DNA of 17,356 nt. Origin: an uncultured Collinsella sp. Its GTDB lineage: Bacteria; Actinomycetota; Coriobacteriia; Coriobacteriales; Coriobacteriaceae. The stretch lies in the NCBI GenBank assembly GCA_902490325.1, contig CABUDJ010000047.1:1-17356 (forward strand), written 5' to 3'. The notes below the pieces were generated by a model. It was given only the letters and a program-made list of their open reading frames with translations. It did no database searches and had not been told where the DNA came from. The position numbers and the translations under genes are program-made. This document shows, piece by piece, positions 1 through 7,281 of this stretch; the first letter of the stretch is position 1; each line of letters starts with the position of its first letter.

Positions 1-357
1 GTAAGGCCGTGGGCGAGGCTGTTGCCAGCCCACAACGCCCGGGCCCATGGTGACCATGCGCGAGCCGTTGTGCTCGCGGGTCATGTAGGCGGAACGCTCG
101 TCGGAAATATTGGCGACGACCATGCCCTTAATCTTGACGGCGGCCATATAGGAGCCGACTCCGTACTTATCGAATGCGAAGCCCTGGGAATCCTTGTGCT
201 CCAGCAGGTCCTTGGCAACGGCGGTCGCGGAATCGACAAAGTCCGCGGCAGGGGTCTCGGAATAGTCGACGACCTCGTGACCGTCGGCGATGAGCATCTC
301 CTTGATGGACTCCTTCATCGACATACCGTCGGCATCGGAAGCGATTACAACCCTCAT
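1..357 (-). CDS. lacA: Galactose-6-phosphate isomerase subunit LacA (partial, runs off left edge)
   Basis: This is the N-terminal 119 codons of a RpiB/LacAB-fold protein. LacA with LacB isomerises galactose-6-phosphate to tagatose-6-phosphate in the cytoplasm. The start is ATG at 357, with a strong AAGGAGG ribosome site 5 nt upstream. The protein reads MRVVIASDADGMSMKESIKE, then has the LacA-type signature YGVGSYMAAVKIKGMVVANI (residues about 65-84) and SDERSAYMTREHN (about 84-96). It lacks the catalytic Cys of RpiB/LacB at the GTGxG position, as expected for LacA rather than LacB. After VVG (codon 110) the frame reads WQQPRPRPY with unusual third-position bases, whereas the shifted frame reads GNSLAHGL. 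That resembles the family's ETLAKNI stretch, so a frameshift near 25-45 is possible. lacB and the later tagatose genes would be expected to the left, outside the window. Confidence 0.88.
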   Translation of the reverse strand, partial: MRVVIASDADGMSMKESIKEMLIADGHEVVDYSETPAADFVDSATAVAKDLLEHKDSQGFAFDKYGVGSYMAAVKIKGMVVANISDERSAYMTREHNGSRMVTMGPGVVGWQQPRPRPY

Positions 358-463
358 GACATCCTCCTTGAGAGATACGCAGGTGCGTAGTTTCTGTTTG
401 GAAGTGTTGAATCGCGTTCAGGTCCGGGCATCTGAATGTGCGGTTCTTCACTGATCATGTTTA

Positions 464-545
464 TTTGAACACATTCGAACATCAACTGCAAGAATTATTT
501 GTTTATCTTTGTTCTTTTTTGAACAAATACCGTTTACGGATGATT
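464..545. promoter_or_regulatory. lacA control region with GAACA-type and CCGTTTACGG motifs
   Basis: The AT-rich stretch between the terminator at 598-630 and lacA holds three elements. At 464-483 GAACA occurs twice, 10 bp apart (TTTGAACACATTCGAACATC). At 511-524 is the palindrome GTTCTTTTTTGAAC. At 530-539 is CCGTTTACGG. The first two have counterparts upstream of lacF (2387-2408 and 2468-2490). A DeoR-type LacR or similar repressor is a reasonable guess, but no such gene is in the window. Several weak -35/-10 pairs can be drawn on the minus strand and I cannot choose among them. Confidence 0.45.
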
Positions 546-597
546 GCCGACCGTCTGGACCCGGCGCGGACGTAGCGACCGCGTATTCAACAAACAA

Positions 598-630
598 AAG
601 GGCGGCCGAGAACGTGTCTCGGCCGCCCTT
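598..630 (-). terminator. Rho-independent terminator of the membrane-protein gene
   Basis: A perfect 14-bp inverted repeat (598-611 with 617-630, loop ACGTG) is followed on the minus strand by TTTTGTTTG. It lies about 35 bp past the stop of the 665-1678 gene and separates that gene from lacA. Confidence 0.9.
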
Positions 631-664
631 CTTACAGTTGATCTTCCAAAGAACGCTTTGCCGC

Positions 665-1678
665 CTACTCAGACTGCCTGCCCTTCTTGGCGTGCTTGGA
701 CGGAGCACTCAGAAAGCGGCCCGTCAAATAGTTCGCCGGGCCGGAAATATCAATCCCCAGTAGCGTGTGTCCCAGCCATAGAAACGCCGCGAGCACCAGC
801 AGCGGGATAACGCACGAGGTCACGATCATCACAATGACGCCTTCGATGAGATCGGTCACTTGCTGCACAATTTCATCGGTCATCTGCTTGGCGCCGCTGG
901 TCACCGACGTGACGAGGCCCGAGGCACCGTCGGCAAGCTGCTCGAGCACGCTCTTGGACTCTGCGGACTCGGTCTTTTTCTTGCTTGTTTTGGAGCTATC
1001 GCTATCTGCCGCACTCGCAGCGTCGGCCGCCTTTTGCTCGGCCGCCTCGATGCTAACGCGATACGTTTCGTCGACCTTCTGCGACACCCAAACGCTTGCA
1101 GGCACCAACGCCATGCCAATTATGGCGACCACCAGCACACGCGTTGCCACGCGGCGAATGACCGCGCTCGTGCTCCAGCGTCCGTGAATGCCAAGCGACA
1201 CCGCGAAGAGTACGAGCGAGAACGGAATCAGGATGCCCAGCCCGACCGACCATAAAATGGTCAGCAGATATTTTTCGAGGTAGAGCACGGCAAGCACGAT
1301 ACCCAAGTTTCCCGAAAGCTGCGCGAGCTGCTCGGCAACTGGCGTTCCCGTATCGCCCGGCAGCGCAGTTATACCCGCAGATAGGGCGACGCACGAGGTC
1401 GTGAGCGCCAAAACGTTGCCCTTCTTTTGATCGATGACCTCGATGGTGGAGTCCCAAGTCTTGGTATCGGCGAAATGCGGACGAGCTACAAAGCCCGACA
1501 GCAGCGCCAGTACCACGAGCGCAACGATAAAGCCAATCTGCAGCTTTTTGTTTGCGCACACGACATCGGACAGGCTGAGCTGCAGCTCGGTTACCGTCGT
1601 ATGCTCGGTTATCTGGACAGGACGCCCATGAGCCATCTCGTGCGCATCTGTCTTTTGAATCAATCCGTTGTCCGGCAT
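665..1678 (-). CDS. Multi-spanning membrane protein of unknown function, 337 aa
   Basis: I do not recognise the family. The start (MPDNGLIQ) has a strong GAGGAGGT ribosome site 7 nt upstream. Hydrophobic segments lie at about residues 46-65, 88-107 (weaker), 124-142, 143-164, 180-199 and 280-308, suggesting five or six membrane spans. Between the last two is a polar segment (about 200-275) rich in Ala, Ser, Lys and Glu, including SSKTSKKKTESAESKS, that may be exposed. The C-terminus is basic (SKHAKKGRQ). It sits alone between lacF and lacA, with a terminator on each side, so it appears to be a separate transcription unit. No PTS, transporter or enzyme motif is visible, and its presence inside a lac locus does not by itself imply a sugar-related role. 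Confidence 0.85.
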   Translation of the reverse strand: MPDNGLIQKTDAHEMAHGRPVQITEHTTVTELQLSLSDVVCANKKLQIGFIVALVVLALLSGFVARPHFADTKTWDSTIEVIDQKKGNVLALTTSCVALSAGITALPGDTGTPVAEQLAQLSGNLGIVLAVLYLEKYLLTILWSVGLGILIPFSLVLFAVSLGIHGRWSTSAVIRRVATRVLVVAIIGMALVPASVWVSQKVDETYRVSIEAAEQKAADAASAADSDSSKTSKKKTESAESKSVLEQLADGASGLVTSVTSGAKQMTDEIVQQVTDLIEGVIVMIVTSCVIPLLVLAAFLWLGHTLLGIDISGPANYLTGRFLSAPSKHAKKGRQSE

Positions 1679-1716
1679 TTGGACACCTCCTCATTCCGGC
1701 CTGCATTGCGGATGGA

Positions 1717-1722
1717 AGTATA
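1717..1722 (-). promoter_or_regulatory. Candidate -10 box for the membrane-protein gene
   Basis: The minus strand reads TATACT, 38 bp upstream of the ATG at 1678. The -35 position has only weak matches (TTCGGT or CGTTCG near 1738-1745). Confidence 0.4.
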
Positions 1723-1777
1723 CCCACCCATCGAAAAACCGAACGGGAGGGCGTGCAGAAGCTCCAAGACTGCCCCC

Positions 1778-1888
1778 AACGACTAGTCGTTTAAGAACGT
1801 CCCCAATGACTGTCTCGGGATGAGTTGCGGTGGAATAGGGGTTGTTTTGCGCCCGCCGGCCCCTATTCAGTCCCCATTTCACCGCAAC
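1778..1888. repeat. Intergenic palindromic element
   Basis: This non-coding stretch contains a 14-bp perfect palindrome, AACGACTAGTCGTT (1778-1791). It also has a near-duplication of TGCCCCCAACGAC as GTCCCCAATGAC around it. A long inverted repeat follows: 1824-1841 (GTTGCGGTGGAATAGGGG) pairs with CCCCTATTC (1860-1868) and CACCGCAAC (1880-1888), with an 11-nt bulge on one arm. I associate such sequences from memory with dispersed intergenic repeats in Collinsella; this is unconfirmed. Confidence 0.5.
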
Positions 1889-1900
1889 TTGGAGGAGGAC

Positions 1901-1937
1901 AGAAAAAGCCCTGTCGCGAGTTTGCGGCAGAGCTTTT
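1901..1937 (-). terminator. Rho-independent terminator of lacF
   Basis: AAAAGC (1904-1909) pairs with GCTTTT (1932-1937), continued inward by CTG/CAG and CGC/GCG with one mismatch and one wobble. On the minus strand the hairpin is followed by a T run (1907-1903). It begins 28 bp past the lacF stop. Confidence 0.75.
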
Positions 1938-1964
1938 GGAAGGGGACTTGGTTGTGCGGGCTCG

Positions 1965-2303
1965 TTAGGCGAGCTTGGCCTCGAGCTCGGCGATGCGCTT
2001 ATAGGCATCGATGGTAAAGCGGGTCTGCTTCTCCAGGATCATAGTGGTCATGAGAGTATCCTGAGCGTGAGCCATGATGAAGGTCATCTCCATCTCGCCG
2101 CCGCCGGCCTCCTGCGAAAGCAGCTTGGTCTGTGTGTCGTGGGCGCCGATGAGTGCATCGCTGGCATCCTTGTGCAGCTGCTCGGCCTTCTCAAAATCAC
2201 CCTCGCGAGCAGCATCGAGCGCTGCAAGCAGATCGGTCTGGGCGTCACCTGCGTATGCGACGATCTCGAATCCAACCATCGAGATTTCTTCTTTGGTTGC
2301 CAT
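1965..2303 (-). CDS. lacF: PTS lactose/cellobiose-family IIA component (LacF)
   Basis: A 112-aa cytoplasmic phosphocarrier that passes phosphate from HPr to the IIB domain of lactose-family permeases. The length is typical of the family. The active-site region IMAHAQDTLMTTM is intact: His79 is the expected phosphorylated residue and Asp82 matches the metal-binding Asp of trimeric LacF. The helical pattern (EIVAYAGDAQTDLLAALDAA and the C-terminal FTIDAYKRIAELEAKLA) fits the family. The ATG at 2303 follows a GAAAGGA ribosome site. It is the only IIA in the window, and none of the three EIICB proteins carries a fused IIA, so it probably serves all of them. It has its own terminator. No terminator is visible between lacI1 and lacF, so some read-through from lacI1 is possible. 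Confidence 0.95.
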   Translation of the reverse strand: MATKEEISMVGFEIVAYAGDAQTDLLAALDAAREGDFEKAEQLHKDASDALIGAHDTQTKLLSQEAGGGEMEMTFIMAHAQDTLMTTMILEKQTRFTIDAYKRIAELEAKLA

Positions 2304-2378
2304 ATTGCGTTCCTTTCACATATGAACCAATGGAGAGCATCGCGTCCGGGCATACGCGCTGCGTTCTGTATGGCAGAA

Positions 2379-2490
2379 ACATTAACATTCAAACAAAAAA
2401 GAACAACGCAAAACATTATTTCAAGCTATGAACGGTCAATTTTCGCCCGTGAACGGTTTCCAAACCATTTCGAACAATATCAAACATGAT
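2379..2490 (-). promoter_or_regulatory. lacF control region: candidate promoter, GAACA motifs and CCGT motif
   Basis: On the minus strand TTGTTC (2406-2401) and TAATGT (2384-2379), 16 bp apart, form a plausible promoter. A motif at 2387-2408 overlaps it and matches the lacA upstream element (AAAAAAGAACAA). At 2468-2490, CGAACAATATCAAACATGA repeats the 10-bp-spaced GAACA pattern. At 2439-2458 the minus strand reads AACCGTTCACGGGCGAAAAT, a version of the motif found in all three cassette control regions. Confidence 0.45.
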
Positions 2491-2517
2491 TAACGGAAAC
2501 CCAATCAGGACCGCACC

Positions 2518-3522
2518 CTAACGCAAATCGCGCACCGTATCGCCCTCTACGAGCACGCCGGGGATCAGCATGTGCTCCACGCCAGACGCACCCCCCTCGG
2601 CGCCGGCGATTTTGTCGACCGCCCACATGCCGACGCGCCTGTTGTCGAAGCGCACGGTGGTCAGGCGACGATCGGGCACGATATCGCCCAGGCTGTCATC
2701 AACACCCACCACGCTCACGTCCTCGGGCACGCGCTTTCCGCGCGACTCGAGCCCGCGAATGCAACCGTAGGCCATGGCGTCGTTGGAGGCATAGATGGCA
2801 GTACAGGCTGGATCGTCCGCCAGAGCCTGGCCTGCGGCATACCCACTCTGAGCCGTCCAATCGCCACGAACGAGTCGCGGCGGCTCAATGCCATGCGCAC
2901 ACAATGTCTCACGCCAGCCTTCCTCGCGCTGCATGCCCGAAAGCGAGCGCTCGGGGCATGAGATAAAGTGCACGGTCTTGTGCCCCTGCTCCAGCAAATA
3001 CTCGACCACCTGGCGCGAGCAATCGAACTGGTCGTTATCGACCGTTGAACAGAGCGGGTGCTCCAACATCGTAACGAGAACTGTCTGCATGCCGGGCAGC
3101 GGCTCGAAGGTGCCAAAGTCCGCCGGCATGCGATTCATGATCACGACCATGCCATCCACCGGCAGTGCGCTCATGCGCGACGATGCGCTCTCGAGGGTAT
3201 ACGGATGCCCATCTACTTTCGTGAGGGTAATGGCGTAGCCGTGCTTATCGGCGGCGGCAGCAAAGCCCTCCATACGGTCGAGGTTGCCGGTACCGGTAAT
3301 GTTGAACATGGCGACGCCGACGGTCTTAAACTTGCCACGGCGCAGCGATCGACCGGCAAAATTGGGGCGATACCCCAGCTCGCGCATGGCGGCACGCACG
3401 CGCTCCTTGGTCTCGGGGCGCACGCTGGGCGAATCGTGCACCGTACGCGAGACCGTCTGCTCCGAGACGCCCGCGAGACGCGCCACGTCCTTAACGGAAA
3501 CCGATTTTTTAACAGCGGCCAT
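2518..3522 (-). CDS. LacI-family transcriptional repressor of cassette 1
   Basis: 334 aa, the usual LacI length. The helix-turn-helix (VKDVARLAGVSEQTVSRTVH, residues 10-29) carries Glu21-Gln22...Arg26 at the positions of LacI Tyr17, Gln18 and Arg22. A hinge region YRPNFAGRSL (51-60) is present, with the Leu that intercalates at a central CpG. The sugar-binding core shows NDAMAYG and VSVVGVDD landmarks, and the protein ends DTVRDLR. It is divergent from the EIICB gene at 3879. A matching CpG-centred operator lies 14 bp upstream of its start, with two more in the divergent region, suggesting autoregulation and repression of cassette 1. The ATG at 3522 has only a weak AGAAAGA ribosome site. The inducer is unknown; a galactoside or a phosphorylated derivative is likely. 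Confidence 0.93.
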   Translation of the reverse strand: MAAVKKSVSVKDVARLAGVSEQTVSRTVHDSPSVRPETKERVRAAMRELGYRPNFAGRSLRRGKFKTVGVAMFNITGTGNLDRMEGFAAAADKHGYAITLTKVDGHPYTLESASSRMSALPVDGMVVIMNRMPADFGTFEPLPGMQTVLVTMLEHPLCSTVDNDQFDCSRQVVEYLLEQGHKTVHFISCPERSLSGMQREEGWRETLCAHGIEPPRLVRGDWTAQSGYAAGQALADDPACTAIYASNDAMAYGCIRGLESRGKRVPEDVSVVGVDDSLGDIVPDRRLTTVRFDNRRVGMWAVDKIAGAEGGASGVEHMLIPGVLVEGDTVRDLR

Positions 3523-3535
3523 AGGTCGATCTTTC

Positions 3536-3553
3536 TATGTCAACGATGCCATT
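3536..3553. promoter_or_regulatory. LacI1 operator candidate at the lacI1 start
   Basis: TATGTCAACGATGCCATT: half-sites TATGTCAAC and AATGGCATC, both close to the cassette-1 consensus AATGGCAAC. It lies just upstream of the lacI1 start codon, suited to autorepression. Confidence 0.5.
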
Positions 3554-3679
3554 AGTGGCATCCTACGCAGTCAAATGAAACGTCTTCAAGTATATCTAAC
3601 GCCTCCCCACCATACGCTTACCACCCAAAACCTACCGTTCACCGACATTTTTGCTTCCCCGAACGGCTTTTGTCGACCA

Positions 3680-3697
3680 AATGTTAACGTTGCCATT
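3680..3697. promoter_or_regulatory. LacI1 operator candidate, middle site
   Basis: AATGTTAACGTTGCCATT, palindromic apart from the two bases after AATG on one arm. The right arm gives half-site AATGGCAAC and the centre is CpG as in LacI-family operators. It is 144 bp centre-to-centre from the lacI1-proximal site and 120 bp from the lacE1-proximal site. Confidence 0.65.
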
Positions 3698-3799
3698 GCG
3701 CAAATACAGAGCCACCGGGCGGCTCAAACGTTTACGCATAAGGAATCGACGGTTCGCAGGCACAGGAACCACCGGTTCGCGTCTTTTTTTGTGTCGCAA

Positions 3800-3817
3800 A
3801 ATGGCAACGTCAACATT
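3800..3817. promoter_or_regulatory. LacI1 operator candidate, proximal to lacE1
   Basis: AATGGCAACGTCAACATT: left half-site identical to the consensus AATGGCAAC, right half AATGTTGAC. It ends 61 bp upstream of the lacE1 start. Confidence 0.65.
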
Positions 3818-3878
3818 TTGGCAACCGAACGCCAAAAGCTACCATCGTTGCTAACCCACCGACTCTTAGGAGCATTGC

Positions 3879-5645
3879 ATGGAGCAACTCATCGCCATCA
3901 TCGAAAAGGGCCAGCCCTTTTTCAACGCGATCGCCCGCAACAAGTACCTCAAGGCGATCCGCGACGGCTTTATCTCCGTCATCCCCATCATCATCTTCTC
4001 GTCCATCTTCTGCCTGGTAGCCTCGGTCCCCAACATCTGGGGTTTCTACTGGCCCGATGACATCAACAACGCCCTGTGGAAGTGCTACAACTACTCCATG
4101 GGCATCCTGGCCATCGCCTGCGCCGCCACCACGGCCAAGCACTTCGCCGACGCTCAGAACCGCGATCTGCCCAAGAACAACCAGATCAACTTCATCTCGT
4201 GCATGTGCGCGGCCATCATCGGCTTCTTGCTCCTTTCGAGCGACACCATCGCCACGGACGCTGCCAGCGGTTTCAACACCACCTACCTTGGTTCCAAGGG
4301 CCTGCTGACCGCTTTCATCGCTGCGTTTGTGACCGGCATCATCTACAAGTTCTTCATTAAGCGCAACATCACCGTCAAGATGCCCGAGCAGGTTCCGCCC
4401 AACATCTCGCAGACCTTTAAGGACATCATCCCCTTCTCCGTCTGCATCACCGTCTTTTGGGTTTTTGACATCGTCTTCCGCGCTGCTTTTGGCTTCTGCT
4501 TTGCCCAGGGTGTCATCCAGGTGTTCCAGCCCCTGTTCACCGCTGCCGATGGCTACATCGGCCTCGCTGTGATCTACGGCGCCATGAGCCTCTTCTGGTT
4601 CGTGGGCGTCCACGGCCCCTCGATCGTCGAGCCCGCCATCGCCGCCGCCCTTGTTGCCAACATGACCGACAACCTGGCCGCATTCCAGGCTGGCCAGCAC
4701 GCTTCCGCTGTCCTGACCCAGGGTGCCCAGTACTTCGTCGTCTGCATGGGCGGCACCGGCGCCACGCTCGTCCTGGTCTTTATGTTCTGCTTCCTGGCCA
4801 AGTCCCAGGAGATGCGCGCCGTCGGTAAGGCCGCTATCGTCCCCGTGTGCTTTGCCGTCAACGAGCCGCTGCTGTTCGCCGCACCCATCGTGCTCAACCC
4901 CGTCTTCTTTGTCCCGTTTGTCTTTGCCCCGATCGCCAACATCTGGATCCTCAAGATCTTTATCGACTTCTTGGGCATGAACGGCTTTATGTACACCCTG
5001 CCTTGGACCGTCCCCGGCCCCATCGGTACCATCATGGGCCTGGGCTTCCAGCCGCTCGCCTTTGTGATGCTCGCCCTTATCCTGGTCGTCGATTTCGTTC
5101 TGTACTACCCGTTCTTCCGCGCCTATGACGCCCAGAAGTGCGCCGAGGAGGCCGAGATCTCCCAGGAGGAGCTCGCCGCCAAGAACGCCGAGAAGGCCGC
5201 CAAGCTCAACGATGCCTTCCAGGGCAAGGCTGACGCCAAGAGCGTTGCTGCCGGCGCTGCCGCCGAGGCCGTGAAGGCCGACGCCCCCGCCGCTGTCGCC
5301 GTTGAGGCAACGACCGCCAGCGACCTCAACGGCAAGCGCGTACTCGTGCTCTGCCAGGGTGGCGGAACCTCGGGCCTGCTCGCCAACGCGCTGGCCAAGG
5401 CCGCCAAGGAGCGCGGCATTGATCTTGAGACCGCTGCCGAGGCCTATGGCAACCACGTGGACATGCTCCCCGACTTCGATCTGGTCGTCCTGGCCCCGCA
5501 GGCCGCAAGCTACCTGGCCGACCTGCAGAAGGACTGCGAGCGCGTGGGCAACAAGTGCGTCGCCTGCCGTGGCAAGCAGTACATCGAGCTCTCCCAGAAC
5601 GGCGATAAGTCTCTCGCCTTCGTCTCCGAGCAGCTTTCGAAGTAA
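3879..5645 (+). CDS. lacE: PTS lactose-type IICB permease, classical LacE-like (cassette 1)
   Basis: 588 aa. The membrane IIC domain (about 1-425) takes up the sugar and the C-terminal IIB domain (about 487-588) phosphorylates it. IIC hallmarks are GVHGPSIVEPA with His245 and NEPLLFAAP with Glu329. An Ala/Glu/Lys-rich linker (about 425-486) joins the domains. IIB starts at KRVLVLCQGGGTSGLLANAL, with phosphorylated Cys492. From memory it is the closest of the three to Lactococcus LacE: WGFYW, NRDLPKNNQINF, PPNISQTFKDIIPF, QAGQHA and MLPDFDLVVLAPQ all have counterparts. Lactose is therefore the best guess for its substrate. The start follows TAGGAG. lacG1 follows after a hairpin. It needs LacF (1965-2303) as IIA. 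Confidence 0.95.
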   Translation: MEQLIAIIEKGQPFFNAIARNKYLKAIRDGFISVIPIIIFSSIFCLVASVPNIWGFYWPDDINNALWKCYNYSMGILAIACAATTAKHFADAQNRDLPKNNQINFISCMCAAIIGFLLLSSDTIATDAASGFNTTYLGSKGLLTAFIAAFVTGIIYKFFIKRNITVKMPEQVPPNISQTFKDIIPFSVCITVFWVFDIVFRAAFGFCFAQGVIQVFQPLFTAADGYIGLAVIYGAMSLFWFVGVHGPSIVEPAIAAALVANMTDNLAAFQAGQHASAVLTQGAQYFVVCMGGTGATLVLVFMFCFLAKSQEMRAVGKAAIVPVCFAVNEPLLFAAPIVLNPVFFVPFVFAPIANIWILKIFIDFLGMNGFMYTLPWTVPGPIGTIMGLGFQPLAFVMLALILVVDFVLYYPFFRAYDAQKCAEEAEISQEELAAKNAEKAAKLNDAFQGKADAKSVAAGAAAEAVKADAPAAVAVEATTASDLNGKRVLVLCQGGGTSGLLANALAKAAKERGIDLETAAEAYGNHVDMLPDFDLVVLAPQAASYLADLQKDCERVGNKCVACRGKQYIELSQNGDKSLAFVSEQLSK

Positions 5646-5655
5646 GTAACGCTCA

Positions 5656-5689
5656 GGGCCAGCCGACCATCCACAGCCGGCTGGCCCTT
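5656..5689 (+). other. Intercistronic hairpin between lacE1 and lacG1
   Basis: AGGGCCAGCCG (5656-5666) pairs perfectly with CGGCTGGCCCT (5679-5689) around a 12-nt loop. The downstream T content is weak (TCGATTT), so it may be a leaky terminator, a processing site or a stabiliser. Hairpins occupy the same place in cassettes 2 and 3. Confidence 0.65.
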
Positions 5690-5711
5690 CGATTTAGACG
5701 ATTGGATCATC

Positions 5712-7151
5712 ATGTCCGTTAACCCTGCTAGCGTCACCAACCCGCCTGCGCAGTTTCCCGAGGACTTTGTCTTTGGCGGCGCCACCGCTGCCTACCAGGT
5801 AGAGGGCGAGACCCGCACCCACGGTAAGGGCAAGGTTGCCTGGGACGACTTCCTGGAGGCCCAGGGGCGCTTCTCCCCCGATCCCGCTTCGGACTTCTAC
5901 AACCAGTACCCCGTCGACTTGGAGCTGTGCGAGGAGTTCGGTATCAACGGCATCCGCCTCTCCATCGCCTGGAGCCGCATCTTCCCCAACGGTACCGGCG
6001 AAATCAACCCCGAGGGTGTCCAGTTCTACCACGACCTCTTCGCCGAGTGCCACAAGCACCACGTTGAGCCGTTTGTCACGCTGCATCACTTCGATACGCC
6101 GCTGCCCCTCTTTGAGAAGGGCGACTTCCTCAACCGCGAGACCATCGACGCCTTTGTGGACTTTGCCACCTTCTGCTTTAAGGAGTACGCCGACCAGGTG
6201 ACCTACTGGTTCACCTTTAACGAGATCTGGGCCGACGCCTCCAACACCTACATCGAGGGCACCTTCCCCGGTGGCGTCAAGGCACATCTTGCCGAGGCCT
6301 TCCAGTGCGAGCACAACATGATGCTCGCCCACGCCAAGGCCGTGCTGGCCTTCCACAACGGCGGTTTTAAGGGCAAGATCGGCGTCATCCAGTCGCTGGA
6401 GTTTAAGTACCCGCTCAACGAGAACGACCCCGCCGATATCAAGGCCGCCAACAACGAGCACGTGCTGCAAAACCAGTTTTTGCTCGACGCCACCTTCCGC
6501 GGCGACTACGCGCCCGACACCCTCGAGTGCGCCAACCGTCTGGCCGCCGTCTCGGGCGGCACCATCGAGATCCTAGACGAGGATCTGGAAATCATGCGCG
6601 AGGCCGCGCTCTACAACGACTACCTGGGCGTTAACAACTACCAGTGCCGTTTTTTGAAGGCTTACGATGGCGAGAACGACCTGCACCACAACGGTACGGG
6701 CGAGAAGGGCACCGGCCGCTGGCGCGTTAAGGGCATTGGCGAGCATGTGAACAAGCCTGGCATCCCCACCACCGACTGGGACTGGATCATCTATCCCGAG
6801 GGCCTGTTCGATCTGCTCGTCTACATTAAGCAGCGCTACCCCAACTACAAGCAGATCTTCATCACCGAGAACGGCATGGGCTACAAAGACCCCTACAAGG
6901 ACGGTTTTGTGGACGACCAGCCGCGCATCGACTACATCGAGCAGCACCTGCGCTGGTTGCTCAAGGCCATGGAGGTGGGCGTCAACGTGGGCGGCTACTT
7001 CCTGTGGAGCCTGCAGGATCAGTTCTCCTGGACCAATGGCTACAACAAGCGTTACGGCTTCTTCTACGTTGACTTTGAAACCCAGAAGCGCACGCCCAAG
7101 GCAAGCGCATACTGGTATAAGCACGTGGCGCAGACCCGTCGTCTGGACTAG
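5712..7151 (+). CDS. lacG: GH1 6-phospho-beta-galactosidase (cassette 1)
   Basis: 479 aa, normal GH1 length, cytoplasmic with no signal peptide. It hydrolyses the 6-phosphorylated disaccharide delivered by the PTS. The acid/base Glu171 is in WFTFNEIW and the nucleophile Glu386 in ITENGMG. The phosphate-binding set of 6-phospho-glycosidases is present: Ser439, Lys446 and Tyr448 in FSWTNGYNKRY. Trp440 next to the Ser matches LacG (Trp429 there) rather than 6-phospho-beta-glucosidases, which usually have Ala, so galactoside specificity is favoured. The ATG at 5712 has only a weak GGAT ribosome site and a slightly longer N-terminus than the cassette 3 copy. Transcription ends at the terminator at 7213. 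Confidence 0.94.
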   Translation: MSVNPASVTNPPAQFPEDFVFGGATAAYQVEGETRTHGKGKVAWDDFLEAQGRFSPDPASDFYNQYPVDLELCEEFGINGIRLSIAWSRIFPNGTGEINPEGVQFYHDLFAECHKHHVEPFVTLHHFDTPLPLFEKGDFLNRETIDAFVDFATFCFKEYADQVTYWFTFNEIWADASNTYIEGTFPGGVKAHLAEAFQCEHNMMLAHAKAVLAFHNGGFKGKIGVIQSLEFKYPLNENDPADIKAANNEHVLQNQFLLDATFRGDYAPDTLECANRLAAVSGGTIEILDEDLEIMREAALYNDYLGVNNYQCRFLKAYDGENDLHHNGTGEKGTGRWRVKGIGEHVNKPGIPTTDWDWIIYPEGLFDLLVYIKQRYPNYKQIFITENGMGYKDPYKDGFVDDQPRIDYIEQHLRWLLKAMEVGVNVGGYFLWSLQDQFSWTNGYNKRYGFFYVDFETQKRTPKASAYWYKHVAQTRRLD

Positions 7152-7212
7152 CGGCTTTCAACTAGCGGTTGGCGGAATTGCCCCGCTCACATAACCTGTC
7201 CCCATTTCTCAG

Positions 7213-7262
7213 CCGGGGGCGGCACGTCACACGGCGCGCCGCCCCCGGTCTTTTGTTTTTGT
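7213..7262 (+). terminator. Rho-independent terminator of cassette 1
   Basis: CCGGGGGCGGC (7213-7223) pairs perfectly with GCCGCCCCCGG (7238-7248), followed by TCTTTTGTTTTTG. A short GGCC-type hairpin and the first 55-bp palindrome follow directly. Confidence 0.9.
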
Positions 7263-7281
7263 TCGGCCTGGGGGCCGTTTG

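Larger units (their letters stand above)
3523..3878. promoter_or_regulatory. Divergent control region of cassette 1
   Basis: A 356-bp region between lacI1 and lacE1 with no credible small gene. It holds three LacI-type palindromes (3536-3553, 3680-3697, 3800-3817), the common motif TACCGTTCACCGACATT (3633-3649), an octamer CGGTTCGC repeated at 3750-3757 and 3773-3780, and an inverted repeat GATGCCA/TGGCATC at 3545-3562. No convincing -35/-10 pair stands out. A TAGGAG ribosome site precedes the lacE1 start. Confidence 0.6.

Noticed and set aside
22..390. Plus-strand open frame of 122 codons at the left edge.
   Set aside because: It is the reverse reading of lacA, which has a strong ribosome site and clear family motifs.
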